Numbered from the stretch's first letter, positions 27,619-37,547 are shown. The stretch: DNA of 64,000 nt from Thermoactinomyces daqus (GCF_000763315.1 NZ_JPST01000015.1:78057-142056); one strand, 5' to 3'. Numbers and translations: made by a program. The notes: generated by a model not told the origin, from the sequence alone.

Positions 27619-27905
27619 TTGAAGATCCTTCCCCAGATGCTTTTCGCTTTTTCCGAAGCGGGCATATGGACATCCAAATAGCTCATATCGATAATGTTGC
27701 CTTCGATGGAAACCCGCCCTTGATCGAGATCCAGATTTTTTATGTGCAAGTCTTGTCCGCGAATGCCAAGATACCCGTAGTCGGTTTGCAGCAAAAATTC
27801 TTCGCTGTCAAAACTCTCCACCCGGATCACACCGCTCACTTCGAGCGTATTCCGGTTGGTCAATACGATTTCATGCCGGGTTGCAGCCAAGACGTCTTCA
27901 ACCAT
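27615..27905 (-). CDS. yabP: Sporulation protein YabP
   Basis: From the ATG at 27905 (AAGGAGG eight bases before) the product is 96 aa. It matches YabP, a YabP/YqfC-type beta-rich protein: R-H-E-I-V-L-T-N-R-N-T-L-E-V-S-G-V, then V-E-S-F-D-S-E-E-F-L-L-Q-T and G-N-I-I-D-M-S-Y. It is associated with spore cortex assembly and expressed in the mother cell in B. subtilis. The upstream start at 27932 includes the ribosome-binding site, so I exclude it. Confidence 0.92.
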   Translation of the reverse strand: MVEDVLAATRHEIVLTNRNTLEVSGVIRVESFDSEEFLLQTDYGYLGIRGQDLHIKNLDLDQGRVSIEGNIIDMSYLDVHMPASEKAKSIWGRIFK

Positions 27906-27946
27906 ATCAAGTACCTCCTTCCTTGGTACCATGATATGGACAAAGC

Positions 27947-28231
27947 TTATAAATTAGAACTGGCCTGTTCCTCTTCCACGGTCGGCTCTTCTTTGACGAT
28001 GGTAAACATCTGCCCCGCATCCTCTTTTTTGACGGATTCCCGGATCGCTTCGACCCGGGCTGTTACCGTTTTTTGGCCAAAACGGATGCTGATCTCATCC
28101 CCCACTGCCACATTTGTCCCGGCTTTTGCCGGCTTGCCGTTGACCGAAACCCGTCCCTGGTCGCACACTTCCTTGGCAAGCGTACGGCGCTTGATGAGGC
28201 GTGATACTTTTAAAAATTTGTCCAATCTCAT
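27947..28231 (-). CDS. rqcP: Ribosome quality-control S4-domain factor RqcP
   Basis: The 94-aa product starts with an S4 RNA-binding domain, M-R-L-D-K-F-L-K-V-S-R-L-I-K-R-R-T, followed by G-R-V-S-V-N-G-K-P-A-K. A Glu-rich tail follows. RqcP (YabO) works with RqcH on obstructed 50S subunits to add alanine tails to stalled peptides. It precedes yabP by 41 bp, as in B. subtilis. Confidence 0.93.
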   Translation of the reverse strand: MRLDKFLKVSRLIKRRTLAKEVCDQGRVSVNGKPAKAGTNVAVGDEISIRFGQKTVTARVEAIRESVKKEDAGQMFTIVKEEPTVEEEQASSNL

Positions 28232-28509
28232 GCTGTCACCTCATTTTTCAGGCGGCCGATGTGCATTGGATGGCAAGGATTCCGCCTCCAAACGGAAGGA
28301 ATCCTGAAGAGGAAATTTGCTCCCGGACACTTGACGCTTACGGCAAAGCGATCAGAACCGCGGAAATCCCCCTCCGTCCCAATCCTGTATTTGCTTAATC
28401 AACACCGCCTGATCTGTCAGTTTTAGATTTTCTCATCAGAAGGGAAAATCCCTGCTTAGAATTTCACATTATTGACAAGATCCGGGAAGAAGCCGATTTT
28501 TCACCGGAC

Positions 28510-29976
28510 CTACCGGTGTTTCTCTTTTTGTTTGGCTTCGTTCCACCATTCATCCATCTTCTCCAGCGTCAGATCTTCCAGGCGTTGGTTATGCAGAGCA
28601 GCCTGGTTTTCGATATGGCGAAATCTTCGTTCAAACTTGCGGCAGGCGTTTAAAAGCGCCAATTCCGGATCGACTCCAAGGAAGCGGGACAGATTGACAA
28701 TCACAAACAGAAGATCGCCCAGTTCCTCTTCCTGTTCCGCTGCGGTCCGAGCCTGGTGCAGTTCCTTCAGTTCCTCCTGCACCTTTTCCAGCACTTCCTC
28801 TTTTTTCTCCCAATCAAACCCCACTTTTGCCGCCTGTTTCTGCTGTTCAAAAGCCATCATAAGCGTCGGCAGATGCTTGGAGACCCGATCCATGACAGAC
28901 TTTTCCTGATGCCCTTCTTTTTCCTTCGCTTTGATCTTCTCCCAATTCACCTTCACATCCTCGGCGGTTTCCGCATGCTGCTCGCCAAAAACATGGGGAT
29001 GGCGCCGGATCATCTTGTCATTCAGGCGGCCGATCACATCGTAGACATTAAATGTCCCCTCTTCGCTGGCGATTTGCGCATGGAGCATCACCTGAAGCAA
29101 AACATCGCCCAGTTCATCCGCCATTGCATCGGCATCCTCCTGGTTGACGGCTTCCAAAAACTCATATGCCTCTTCAAGCAAATAGGGGCGCAGACTTTGG
29201 TGTGTCTGTTTGCGGTCCCACGGACAGCCCTCCGGACTGCGCAAATGCCGGATCACTTCCACCAAGTATTCAAAGCGGCGGTAGAGGGCTTTCTCTTCCT
29301 TGACCGGCGGAACATAAACGGAAGTCAGATCGGTAAAATCCTCCACCCGGTCGAGTTCAAACAAGGGGAGCGTAACCATCTCTTCCATTCCTTCAATCCC
29401 CAAAGCCGTGGCAATCGTTACCTCGTACTCATCGGGATACACCTCCATCAGCGTGAGCTTCACATCGGAGGCAACAAAACGATCATATACCTGTGCGATC
29501 AGCACATGGGAGCGCGGATTGAGTTGTTCCGCAGTTAAACCCGTTCCATCCAAAAGGACAAACCCTTCGACCGGGTCGATTTGCAGCCGGGCAAACGCGG
29601 GATCCAAAAAGCTCCCGCTTCCCCCGCGTATATCGATCTCAATTCCTTTCCGTTTCCCCTGGTCGAGCAGCAATTGCACCGTCCGCTCAGCGACCATGGG
29701 ATGACCCGGAACCGCATAGACAATCTCTTCCCCTGAAGCAAGCGCGAGCAACCGACTGGCAATTTCCCGGTAGACAGAAGGGAAGTCGGCGAATTCCTCA
29801 TAGACGGAATCGAAAGAGGAAAAAGGAATCCCCTCCTGTTCCAGCCACTTCACCACCGGATGCTTTGCCGTTCGCAGCCAGATCTTTTTCTTGTCTTTCA
29901 AAAGGCGAAGCGTGCCAAGCGACAACCCTGTTTCATCGCCAAATCCCAATCCGACAACCACAATTTTTCCGTTCAT
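28510..29976 (-). CDS. mazG: Bifunctional tetrapyrrole-methylase-like/MazG protein
   Basis: The 488-aa product has two parts. Residues 1-220 form a tetrapyrrole (corrin/porphyrin) methylase-like domain beginning V-V-V-G-L-G-F-G-D with the A-V-P-G-H-P-M-V-A-E-R-T block. Residues 235-488 are MazG, with E-E-A-Y-E-F-L-E-A and D-E-L-G-D-V-L-L-Q carrying the metal-binding Glu and Asp, and a second degenerate MazG repeat. MazG hydrolyses nucleoside triphosphates to monophosphates. The fusion is the usual YabN form in Bacillales. It starts 4 bp after the flippase-like gene stops. Confidence 0.95.
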   Translation of the reverse strand: MNGKIVVVGLGFGDETGLSLGTLRLLKDKKKIWLRTAKHPVVKWLEQEGIPFSSFDSVYEEFADFPSVYREIASRLLALASGEEIVYAVPGHPMVAERTVQLLLDQGKRKGIEIDIRGGSGSFLDPAFARLQIDPVEGFVLLDGTGLTAEQLNPRSHVLIAQVYDRFVASDVKLTLMEVYPDEYEVTIATALGIEGMEEMVTLPLFELDRVEDFTDLTSVYVPPVKEEKALYRRFEYLVEVIRHLRSPEGCPWDRKQTHQSLRPYLLEEAYEFLEAVNQEDADAMADELGDVLLQVMLHAQIASEEGTFNVYDVIGRLNDKMIRRHPHVFGEQHAETAEDVKVNWEKIKAKEKEGHQEKSVMDRVSKHLPTLMMAFEQQKQAAKVGFDWEKKEEVLEKVQEELKELHQARTAAEQEEELGDLLFVIVNLSRFLGVDPELALLNACRKFERRFRHIENQAALHNQRLEDLTLEKMDEWWNEAKQKEKHR

Positions 29977-29980
29977 CGTT

Positions 29981-31609
29981 TCACTCCTTCAGCTCGAGCA
30001 GCCGCCACCTTTCCAAAAGCGGCAAAATTTTTCTTTCCAGTTTCGGCACTTTTTCAAGGTCGGCACGCGTCAACGCACCGAAGCGCAAAAGCGCCCACAA
30101 ATAGACGACTCCCCCGATTCCCACGCAAGAGAGAGCGATCACGCTCATCGCCATACGAGATTCGTCGCCGTCAACGAGGAGCGCCTTTAAGCCCAGCATC
30201 ACCAGATAAACGACTGCCGCCATCCACGCGGTTGCCCAGATGGTTTTCAACGGCAGCCCCTTCAGGACGGTGGTTCCCCATTCCTTTTTGAGGGCAAACA
30301 AATTGAGTGCTGCCGTACAAGCAAAAGCGATGACAGTGGCAACCGCCGCACCACGGATGCCCAGCAGAGGGATCAGCCACAGATTGAATCCCAGTTTCAC
30401 GGCTACTCCGATGAGCAAGGTCACCGCCGGTACATAAACCCGGCCCAACCCCTGCAAAATGCCGGTTGTGGTATGCACGAGTACGGTAAAAATCGCGACA
30501 AAGGCCAGGATCGACAGCGCATCTGTACCGGAAGCATCCTTAAAGAGCATCACATTGACAGGTTCGACAATCACCGCCAAGCCGACCGATGCCGGCAGTC
30601 CCAGCATCCACGTCAGACGCAGGGCCAACTGCGCCCTCTCTCCGGCCATCTGATCCTGTTTGCGCGCTCTTGCTTCCGCAACGGCGGGCACGATGGAAAG
30701 AGAGATTGCCGTCGCAAAAAAAGAGGCAAATTGAATCAAAGGCTGCCCCCGGTCAAAAATGCCTTTGGCAATCACCGCCTGATTCAAGCTCAAGCCGGAA
30801 TCAACCAGCAGATTGGCAATCGTAAAGGAATCCACCAGGGAAAAGAGCGGCAGCACCAGCGCACCGAAGCAGACCGGTAAAGAAATCGAGATAATGGAAA
30901 CGACGATGCTCCTTATGGAAGATTTGCTTCGCGGTCCTCCCGATACGTTCCGGCTGTACTCTTCTGCCCGGTTTTTGCGCATAAAAAACAGGAGTACAGC
31001 GATGGCTCCAACTGCACCCGTTGTCGCACCGAAAACGGCCCCGGCACCGATCTGCGCAAACCCGAAGCCCGTTCTGGTCAGATACCAGGAGAGAGCCAGA
31101 ATCGTCGCCACGCGGATCAACTGCTCCACTACCTGTGACAGAGCTGTCGGAGCCATGTTCTGATACCCCTGGAAAAAACCCCGAATCGCTGAAGCAGCCG
31201 GAACGAGCAAAAGAGCAAACGATACCGCTTGAATGGGCAGGGTTAACAAGTTCCTGTTTCCCATCCATTCAGCCAGCTTCCCCGCTCCGAAAAAAAGAAC
31301 CAGAAAGAAAACAAATCCGATGAGCAGAAGCGACACCAGAGCAATCCGGAAAATTTGTCGCGCTTCCTCTTCTTTTTCCTCGGCCAACTTTTCTGAAACC
31401 AATTTGGAGATGGCTGTCGGGAATCCGGCCGTCGCCAGGATCAACAGCACACTGTACAAGGGGTAAACTTGTTGATAGACAAACATCCCTTCATTGCCGG
31501 TGATATTTTGATACGGAATCCGGTAAAGGGCGCCAAGTATTTTGCTGAAAAAAGCCGCCAGCCCCAATATGGCCGCCCCGCGAACAAAAGATGATTGCAG
31601 TTGTGCCAT
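29981..31609 (-). CDS. SpoVB/MurJ-like polysaccharide transporter (YabM family)
   Basis: The 542-aa product has about 14 hydrophobic segments typical of the MOP/PST exporter fold. Its N terminus, with F-S-K-I-L-G-A-L-Y-R-I-P-Y and V-Y-P-L-Y-S-V-L-L, matches the SpoVB/YabM/YkvU branch. These proteins flip lipid-linked cell-wall or spore-wall precursors across the membrane. It lies between spoVT and mazG where B. subtilis has yabM, so YabM is the best name, but paralogue functions overlap. Confidence 0.88.
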   Translation of the reverse strand: MAQLQSSFVRGAAILGLAAFFSKILGALYRIPYQNITGNEGMFVYQQVYPLYSVLLILATAGFPTAISKLVSEKLAEEKEEEARQIFRIALVSLLLIGFVFFLVLFFGAGKLAEWMGNRNLLTLPIQAVSFALLLVPAASAIRGFFQGYQNMAPTALSQVVEQLIRVATILALSWYLTRTGFGFAQIGAGAVFGATTGAVGAIAVLLFFMRKNRAEEYSRNVSGGPRSKSSIRSIVVSIISISLPVCFGALVLPLFSLVDSFTIANLLVDSGLSLNQAVIAKGIFDRGQPLIQFASFFATAISLSIVPAVAEARARKQDQMAGERAQLALRLTWMLGLPASVGLAVIVEPVNVMLFKDASGTDALSILAFVAIFTVLVHTTTGILQGLGRVYVPAVTLLIGVAVKLGFNLWLIPLLGIRGAAVATVIAFACTAALNLFALKKEWGTTVLKGLPLKTIWATAWMAAVVYLVMLGLKALLVDGDESRMAMSVIALSCVGIGGVVYLWALLRFGALTRADLEKVPKLERKILPLLERWRLLELKE

Positions 31610-31821
31610 AACGTTCCCCTTTCACTCCGCTATCCTTCCCATTATACAAGGAGTGAAAAAGGCCCGCAAAGAAAAAGTGGCAGTGCTGAGCTGGTCATAA
31701 TCCGGCACAATCCGGGGATGAAGCCAAAAATGCGTGAATCATGGTGACACCGATGAACAGCCATTCGAAACGCAGGGAAGCGGGGGATGTCCGCCCATCG
31801 GACTGAAATGCACTTTTGCAG

Positions 31822-31847
31822 AAAAAAAGCAGGTGTCATTTACCTGC
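31822..31847 (-). terminator. Terminator of spoVT
   Basis: GCAGGT (31829-31834) pairs with ACCTGC (31842-31847), followed on the minus strand by seven T residues. It lies about 65 bp after the stop. The rest of the 31610-31911 gap shows no gene. Confidence 0.75.
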
Positions 31848-31911
31848 AAATTTACCTGTACAACCATTTTGGGGCTTTCAGGCCGGCAGCCAAGCGCTTC
31901 ATGCTTCATCT

Positions 31912-32454
31912 CTAGTGTTCCATCTGCTTGCCGAGAAACGATGCCGCCGTTCCGGCCACCTTCACTTCCAATTCGCCCAGCCTGACTCCCTCTTTTTTTG
32001 AAAAAATCACCACGGCTCCGATGGGATCTCCTCCTGCGATGATCGGGACGATGCAGTAGGATTGGTATTCTTCTTGCATCCCCTTGAAAATCTCCGCCTT
32101 CCCCGGCACGGTCTCCAAATGGGTCCGGCGCTGCTCCATACAGGATTCCACCGTCTCACTGATCGGCTTATCCAAGTATTCCTTTTTGGATACTCCTGCC
32201 GCCGCGATCACCCCATCCCGATCGCAAATCACCGTGGCATGCTGCAAATTCTCAAACAGCGCTTCCGTGTATTCCTGTGCAAAATCGCCCAACTCGCCGA
32301 TTGGGGAATACTTCTTCAAAATGACTTCGCCATCGCGGTCAACAAAAATCTCAAGCGGGTCACCTTCGCGAATGCGCAGTGTTCGACGAATCTCCTTGGG
32401 GATCACAACACGTCCGAGGTCATCAATTCGGCGAACAATGCCGGTTGCTTTCAT
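31912..32454 (-). CDS. spoVT: Stage V sporulation transcription factor SpoVT
   Basis: From the ATG at 32454 (a GTG two codons upstream is an alternative) the product is about 180 aa. The N-terminal swapped-hairpin AbrB-type domain, K-A-T-G-I-V-R-R-I-D-D-L-G-R-V-V-I-P-K-E, is followed by a GAF-like C-terminal domain. SpoVT modulates sigG-dependent genes in the forespore. It shares its DNA-binding domain type with AbrB at 54550-54822. It has its own terminator and is separate from prsA. Confidence 0.95.
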   Translation of the reverse strand: MKATGIVRRIDDLGRVVIPKEIRRTLRIREGDPLEIFVDRDGEVILKKYSPIGELGDFAQEYTEALFENLQHATVICDRDGVIAAAGVSKKEYLDKPISETVESCMEQRRTHLETVPGKAEIFKGMQEEYQSYCIVPIIAGGDPIGAVVIFSKKEGVRLGELEVKVAGTAASFLGKQMEH

Positions 32455-32553
32455 AAACACGAGTTCCTCACTTTCCTAAAAATTTTTAGTAGTTCTGGTT
32501 AAATTAGTTCTAACGCCCATAGTATTGTTCTGCTTCCAATTAATTATGTACAT

Positions 32554-32582
32554 AAAAAAAGCAGAGTCCGATTGAACTCTGC
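32554..32582 (-). terminator. Terminator after the PrsA-like gene
   Basis: GCAGAGT (32561-32567) pairs with ACTCTGC (32576-32582), followed on the minus strand by seven T residues. Confidence 0.85.
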
Positions 32583-32604
32583 TTCAGATCAAACGATTTG
32601 ATTG

Positions 32605-33600
32605 TTACGCGGGCAAAAGCGATTTGAACTTCAAGTCACTTTTAACCAGGTTGTTGTAGATTTCTTCCCGCTTTTGGGCTTTGACATCATCCGGGGCATC
32701 GGCAATCGGTTTCTGCTGTCGGTCCAGCACCTTGATGATGTGATAGCCGTAAGAGGTTTTGACAGGATCGCTCACTGTATTCAGAGGCAATGTTTTGCAT
32801 GCTTTGGAAAACTCAGGTACAAACTGGTCAACCGATCCCTCGATCACCCCACCGTTATCCTTGGAGCCGGGATCATCGGAATACTGCTTGGCCAGTTTGG
32901 CAAAATCACCGCCAGCCGCCAGTTTTTTCTCAACTTCTTCGGCCCGTTTCTTGGCATCGGCATCAGAACGCTTCGGCTGCTGGTTTTGTCCATCCCCGAC
33001 GGCGATCAGAATATGGGCCGCCTTCACCCAATCATATTTGTCACCTTTCATCTGCTCATCGTAGTACTCATTTACTTTATGGTAATCGACGAAGAACTGT
33101 TGGAGTTCCTCTTTCGTAAATCCTTTTCCTTTGATGGCATCCGCCAGATTTTTCGGCGCTTTGGAGCCTTCTGCCTGCGGTGCGTTTTTCAAACCATTTT
33201 CAATATCGCTCATGGTTTGATCCGCTTCCTTGTCATACTTTGGATCATCCTTGACCTTGCTCACCATATATTGTCTGGCCGCATATTCTTTTGCCAGCTC
33301 TGCCCGCAACTGATTCTGCTTATCCTTCATCGAAGACATCATCAGCCCCAACTGCGGATCAAGGAAAGCGATAATATTGATATAGCGATTGAGTTCCCCT
33401 TCCGTCACTTTCCCTCCGTTATACTCCGCCACCACTTTTTTCCCCGTCGTACTGAGCGGCTTGAATTCCGTCACCTGCTGCGAATTCTCCTTGTCAGCGG
33501 TATCCTGGTTGCTCTGTGTGGCGGCACATCCGCCGGCAACAATCGAGACAATCAAAATTAATGCTAACAGTCCCGCGATCCATTTTTTACCCAGTCGCAT
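32605..33600 (-). CDS. PrsA/SurA-type peptidyl-prolyl isomerase lipoprotein
   Basis: The 331-aa product starts with a lipoprotein signal peptide; the lipobox V-A-G-G-C places the lipidated Cys at residue 25. A SurA-type N-terminal helical domain follows, then a parvulin (PPIC) domain at about 195-305 with A-A-H-I-L-I, F-A-K-L-A-K-Q-Y-S-D-D-P and S-Y-G-Y-H-I-I-K-V. It should assist folding of secreted proteins on the outer face of the membrane. Its first 14 bp overlap the end of mfd. No such gene lies between mfd and spoVT in B. subtilis, but the arrangement is common elsewhere in Bacillota. Confidence 0.9.
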   Translation of the reverse strand: MRLGKKWIAGLLALILIVSIVAGGCAATQSNQDTADKENSQQVTEFKPLSTTGKKVVAEYNGGKVTEGELNRYINIIAFLDPQLGLMMSSMKDKQNQLRAELAKEYAARQYMVSKVKDDPKYDKEADQTMSDIENGLKNAPQAEGSKAPKNLADAIKGKGFTKEELQQFFVDYHKVNEYYDEQMKGDKYDWVKAAHILIAVGDGQNQQPKRSDADAKKRAEEVEKKLAAGGDFAKLAKQYSDDPGSKDNGGVIEGSVDQFVPEFSKACKTLPLNTVSDPVKTSYGYHIIKVLDRQQKPIADAPDDVKAQKREEIYNNLVKSDLKFKSLLPA

Positions 33601-36600
33601 TTTTAACGGCTCCTTTCAGTTTGGGAACGTCTTTATATTTTATCAAAAACTGTTCCACCATTTCTAATGCCCTCTTTGAAGACATTCCTTTCACTTTGAA
33701 GACAACCCCGATTTTTTCTCCTGTGGAGAAGCGAATTTTTCCCGGGAAATCTTGCGCGATTTGGAAAAGCTTTTGTCCGTCGATTTTCTCGTTTTGCGAA
33801 GGGTGAAACAGAAGGGAGATATCCCCGTCCTTTTGCTCGATGGCTTCAATTCCGCAGGACATCGCAAAAGCCTTGATTTTCGCGATTTTCAAAAGCATCT
33901 GCACCGGTTCCGGTAAATCGCCGAAACGGTCTTCGATCTCCTCTTCCAGATCACTGACCTCATCCAATTCGGTTACTCCGCGAATTTTTTTGTACAGCTC
34001 GATTTTCTGCTTCTCATCCCGGATATACCCTGACGGCAAATAGGCGTCAACGCTGAGATCGATCACCGGTTCACCCGGCTGTTCCTGCACGTTTTTCCCC
34101 TGAAGCTCATTGATCGCTTCCTTCAGCATCTGACTGTAAAGCTCAAATCCGACAGTGGCAATATGTCCATGCTGTTCCGCCCCCAAAATATTACCCGCAC
34201 CGCGGATGGACAAATCCCGCATGGCGATTTTAAACCCGGACCCAAGCTCAGTAAATTCCTTGATCGCTTGCAACCGTTTTTCCGCCGTTTCCGAGAGCAC
34301 TTTATCCCGCTGGTACGTAAAGTAGGCATAAGCGATCCGGTTGGAACGGCCGACACGTCCGCGCAATTGGTACAGCTGGGACAAGCCCATCTTATCCGCA
34401 TCATAAATGATCAGTGTATTGACATTTGGAATATCGACGCCCGTTTCAATAATGGTGGTACTTACCAGTACATCAAACTCACCGTCAAGGAAGTCGAGCA
34501 TAACCTTTTCCAGTTCCGTTTCCGGCATTTGCCCGTGCGCGACCGCCACGCGTGCTTCCGGTACGAGCATGCGAATTTGCTCGGCCATCTGCTCGATGTT
34601 CTGCACCTGATTATACAAAAAGTAAACCTGTCCTCCGCGCGCCAATTCCCGCTCCACCGCTTCACGCACGAGTGCGGCCGAGTACTCCAGAACGTACGTT
34701 TGCACCGGGAAACGGTTTTCCGGCGGCGTCTCGATTACCGACAGGTCACGCACGCCCATCATCGCCATGTGAAGGGTGCGCGGAATGGGGGTTGCCGACA
34801 AGGTGAGCACGTCGATGTTGTGTTTCAACTGTTTGATCTTTTCTTTGTGCTTTACGCCAAACCGCTGTTCTTCGTCGATGATCAACAGTCCCAGATCCCG
34901 GAACGTGATATCTTTGGAAAGCAAACGGTGTGTCCCGATCACAATGTCCACTGTACCATTCGCCAAGCCTTCTATTGTCTCCTTTTGTTCCTTGCGGGAA
35001 CGGAAGCGGCTCAATACATGGATCTGCACCGGAAAACCGGAAAACCGCTCACGGAACGTTTCAAAATGCTGCTGTGCCAGGATGGTGGTAGGAACCAGCA
35101 CCGCAACCTGCTTCCCGTCCATGGTCGCCTTGAAAGCGGCACGAATCGCCACCTCCGTTTTTCCGTAACCCACATCCCCGCACAGAAGGCGGTCCATCGG
35201 TTGTTCTTTCTCCATGTCCTGTTTAATCTCTTCAATCGATCGGAGCTGATCCGGCGTTTCCTCATACGGGAACATCGCCTCAAACTCTTTCTGGTAGGGC
35301 GTATCTTTCGCAAAGGAATAGCCCTTGGCCTGTTGCCTTTTTGCATAAAGTTCAATCAGATCCTGGGCAATATCCTGCACGGAGGTGCGAACCTTGTTTT
35401 TCACCTTGCTCCATTCGCTGCCGCCCAAACTGTAGACTTTGGGTGCTTTTTCCTCACTGCCGATATATTTTTGCACTTGGTCGATCTGCTCGACGGGAAC
35501 GTAAAGTTTATCGTTGCCGGCATACTGAATGTGCAGATAATCCTTGTGCATTCCACCTACATTCAGCGTTTCAATCCCGACATACCGACCGATCCCGTGA
35601 TTTACATGTACCACATAATCGCCCGGCTTCAGTTCCTGATAATCCTTGATCTTCTCGGCATGATCCAGTTTTACGTGGCGTCTTGTCCGCCTTTGCTTCT
35701 GAGTAAAGACTTCGCTCTCCGTCACAACCGCCAAGCGGATGCCGCTCATTTCAAATCCGTTTTGCAAGGTGCCAACCCGAATCACCGGTTTTCCCGGGAG
35801 CGGCAGATGTACGGGATTGTCACGTTCGATTTTCATCCCGTAATCAGCCAGCACGCGTTCCAAGCGTTCCGCCCGCTCTTCGCTGCTGGCCAGGAAGAGG
35901 ACGCGATACTGCGCCTTGACCCAACGGTCCCACTCTGTCTTTAAAACGTGCATCTGTCCGTGAAACTGTTGCATGCTGCGACAGATCGCCTGAATGATAT
36001 TCTGCGGTTGGACACCGGGAATCTGCCTCATAAACAGTGATAAAAAAATGCGTTGAGGCCGGCTTTTTAAGATTACTTCATCATACGGAAGGGAAATTTT
36101 GAGTTGAGGCAAAAATTCCCCTTGTCCCAAAAGCGCGGTTTGCCATTCTCCTTCTTCGCGTTCCATCTGCTTGGCGCTTTCCATGATCCTGGTCGGTTCA
36201 TCCAGAATCATCACGGTCTCCTTTGGCATATAATCCAGCAGACTTTCATAATTCGGATAAATGCAATCAATATACTTGTAAATACCGGCAAACACTGCTC
36301 CGGATTTCAGTTGTTCAATATCGTATCCGATCGAACTGGTCAATTTCTGTTTCAACGCAGAATTTTTTACGTTAGCCAGACGTTCCGCCAACAGCTTTTC
36401 CACTTGTTCTCCCGCTTGGTAGAGCCGGTCGGCATCGGCAAACAGCTCTGTCGCCGGAGGCAACAGGACTTCTTGCCATTTGTCGATCGATCGCTGGTCG
36501 GAAACAGAAAAAGGGCGAATCGAATCGACTTCATCGTCAAACCATTCGATCCGTACAGGTCTGGCAAAATTGACGGGATAAATATCGACGATTCCCCCGC

Positions 36601-37129
36601 GGACACTGCATTCACCCGGCTTTTCCACCATGTCGACCCGCCGGTAACCGATTTTGACCAATTGTTCAACCAATGGTTCAATTTCTTGCACCATTCCTAC
36701 TTTTAAATGAACATGATTTTGCGCAAATACGCTTTTCGGTGGAAATAACTTCCGCAGCCCTGAGAACGGAACGATCAACACTCCGTTAAAACCGAGTGAC
36801 AACCGCGACAACACATCGATCTTGTCACCGAGTGTCTCATGGCCTGCCATGGCAATTTCCGTTGTCACCAACTCATTGGCCGGATAGAGAAGCACTTCTT
36901 TCTTGGGCAGGATCTCCTGCAGATCATCTGCCGCTTTTTGCGCCTGATTGAGATTGTGGCAAACGAGCAGCATCGGCCGTTTGCTTTCCTGGTAGACTGC
37001 GGCGATATACAACATGCGGGCGGTGCCGGTAAGTCCGGAGACCAGCTGATCTTTCAGTCCGGCTTTAAGCCCCTCCACCGTTGACTGGAAGTCATGATCT
37101 TGTTTAAATATATGGATCAACGGCATCAT
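33587..37129 (-). CDS. mfd: Transcription-repair coupling factor Mfd
   Basis: The 1180-aa product is full length. The N-terminal third is UvrB-like (L-L-L-Y-P-A-N-E region). The RNA-polymerase-interacting CarD-like domain carries P-G-D-Y-V-V-H-V-N-H-G-I-G-R-Y. The RecG-like motor has Walker A G-D-V-G-Y-G-K-T, I-I-D-E-E-Q-R-F-G and the Q-L-R-G-R-V-G-R motif VI. It removes stalled RNA polymerase and recruits UvrA. GGGGAGG lies eight bases before the ATG. Confidence 0.98.
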   Translation of the reverse strand: MMPLIHIFKQDHDFQSTVEGLKAGLKDQLVSGLTGTARMLYIAAVYQESKRPMLLVCHNLNQAQKAADDLQEILPKKEVLLYPANELVTTEIAMAGHETLGDKIDVLSRLSLGFNGVLIVPFSGLRKLFPPKSVFAQNHVHLKVGMVQEIEPLVEQLVKIGYRRVDMVEKPGECSVRGGIVDIYPVNFARPVRIEWFDDEVDSIRPFSVSDQRSIDKWQEVLLPPATELFADADRLYQAGEQVEKLLAERLANVKNSALKQKLTSSIGYDIEQLKSGAVFAGIYKYIDCIYPNYESLLDYMPKETVMILDEPTRIMESAKQMEREEGEWQTALLGQGEFLPQLKISLPYDEVILKSRPQRIFLSLFMRQIPGVQPQNIIQAICRSMQQFHGQMHVLKTEWDRWVKAQYRVLFLASSEERAERLERVLADYGMKIERDNPVHLPLPGKPVIRVGTLQNGFEMSGIRLAVVTESEVFTQKQRRTRRHVKLDHAEKIKDYQELKPGDYVVHVNHGIGRYVGIETLNVGGMHKDYLHIQYAGNDKLYVPVEQIDQVQKYIGSEEKAPKVYSLGGSEWSKVKNKVRTSVQDIAQDLIELYAKRQQAKGYSFAKDTPYQKEFEAMFPYEETPDQLRSIEEIKQDMEKEQPMDRLLCGDVGYGKTEVAIRAAFKATMDGKQVAVLVPTTILAQQHFETFRERFSGFPVQIHVLSRFRSRKEQKETIEGLANGTVDIVIGTHRLLSKDITFRDLGLLIIDEEQRFGVKHKEKIKQLKHNIDVLTLSATPIPRTLHMAMMGVRDLSVIETPPENRFPVQTYVLEYSAALVREAVERELARGGQVYFLYNQVQNIEQMAEQIRMLVPEARVAVAHGQMPETELEKVMLDFLDGEFDVLVSTTIIETGVDIPNVNTLIIYDADKMGLSQLYQLRGRVGRSNRIAYAYFTYQRDKVLSETAEKRLQAIKEFTELGSGFKIAMRDLSIRGAGNILGAEQHGHIATVGFELYSQMLKEAINELQGKNVQEQPGEPVIDLSVDAYLPSGYIRDEKQKIELYKKIRGVTELDEVSDLEEEIEDRFGDLPEPVQMLLKIAKIKAFAMSCGIEAIEQKDGDISLLFHPSQNEKIDGQKLFQIAQDFPGKIRFSTGEKIGVVFKVKGMSSKRALEMVEQFLIKYKDVPKLKGAVKNATG

Positions 37130-37256
37130 CAGATGTTCCTCCCCTTTTCAAAAACTTCAATGTGAAATAGAAAAGAAGCCTTAGCTCTCAACAGCCAAGG
37201 CCGTTTTTTCGATATAATCAGAAAAATACCCGCCATCAGGTTATTCATTTGCCATG

Positions 37257-37487
37257 TCAATGGTAAAGGGATGGATACAGCAAACGTTCTGGGTCGCGCT
37301 CCAGCACCTGCTGGCATGCTTCGCAGGTGACACGCACCACCTGATTTCCATCCATATCATTGGATATTATATCGTTCCGTTCATCCGGGGTCAACTGATC
37401 AAAGCCGAGATCCGTTTCGGACAAGACGGTTTTCTCAATCGTTCCGACGGGATATCCACAATGGCGGCAAACATAGTGTATGGCCAT
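37257..37487 (-). CDS. fin: Anti-sigF factor Fin
   Basis: The 76-aa product has two zinc-binding pairs, C-R-H-C (7-10) and C-E-A-C (55-58), plus D-L-G-F-D-Q-L-T-P-D-E-R-N-D-I, characteristic of Fin (YabK). Fin binds core RNA polymerase to help sigG replace sigF in the forespore. A sigF/sigG-type promoter lies upstream at 37519-37547, inside the end of the pth region, so fin can be transcribed separately from pth. Confidence 0.93.
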   Translation of the reverse strand: MAIHYVCRHCGYPVGTIEKTVLSETDLGFDQLTPDERNDIISNDMDGNQVVRVTCEACQQVLERDPERLLYPSLYH

Positions 37488-37518
37488 AAGGCTGCCTCCC
37501 TAACGCCAATTTTGCTAT

Positions 37519-37547
37519 TAGTATCACCGCAAAAGAACAGAATATAC
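37519..37547 (-). promoter_or_regulatory. SigF/sigG-type promoter of fin
   Basis: On the minus strand GTATA (37543-37547) and GGTGATACTA (37519-37528) are 14 bp apart. The -10 matches the sigF form GGNNANANT exactly and also resembles the sigG form; fin is known to be sigF/sigG-dependent in B. subtilis. Confidence 0.65.

Noticed and set aside
34163..35944. 593-codon plus-strand open frame opposite mfd
   Set aside because: Antisense shadow of a highly conserved gene; composition is typical of a reversed coding strand.
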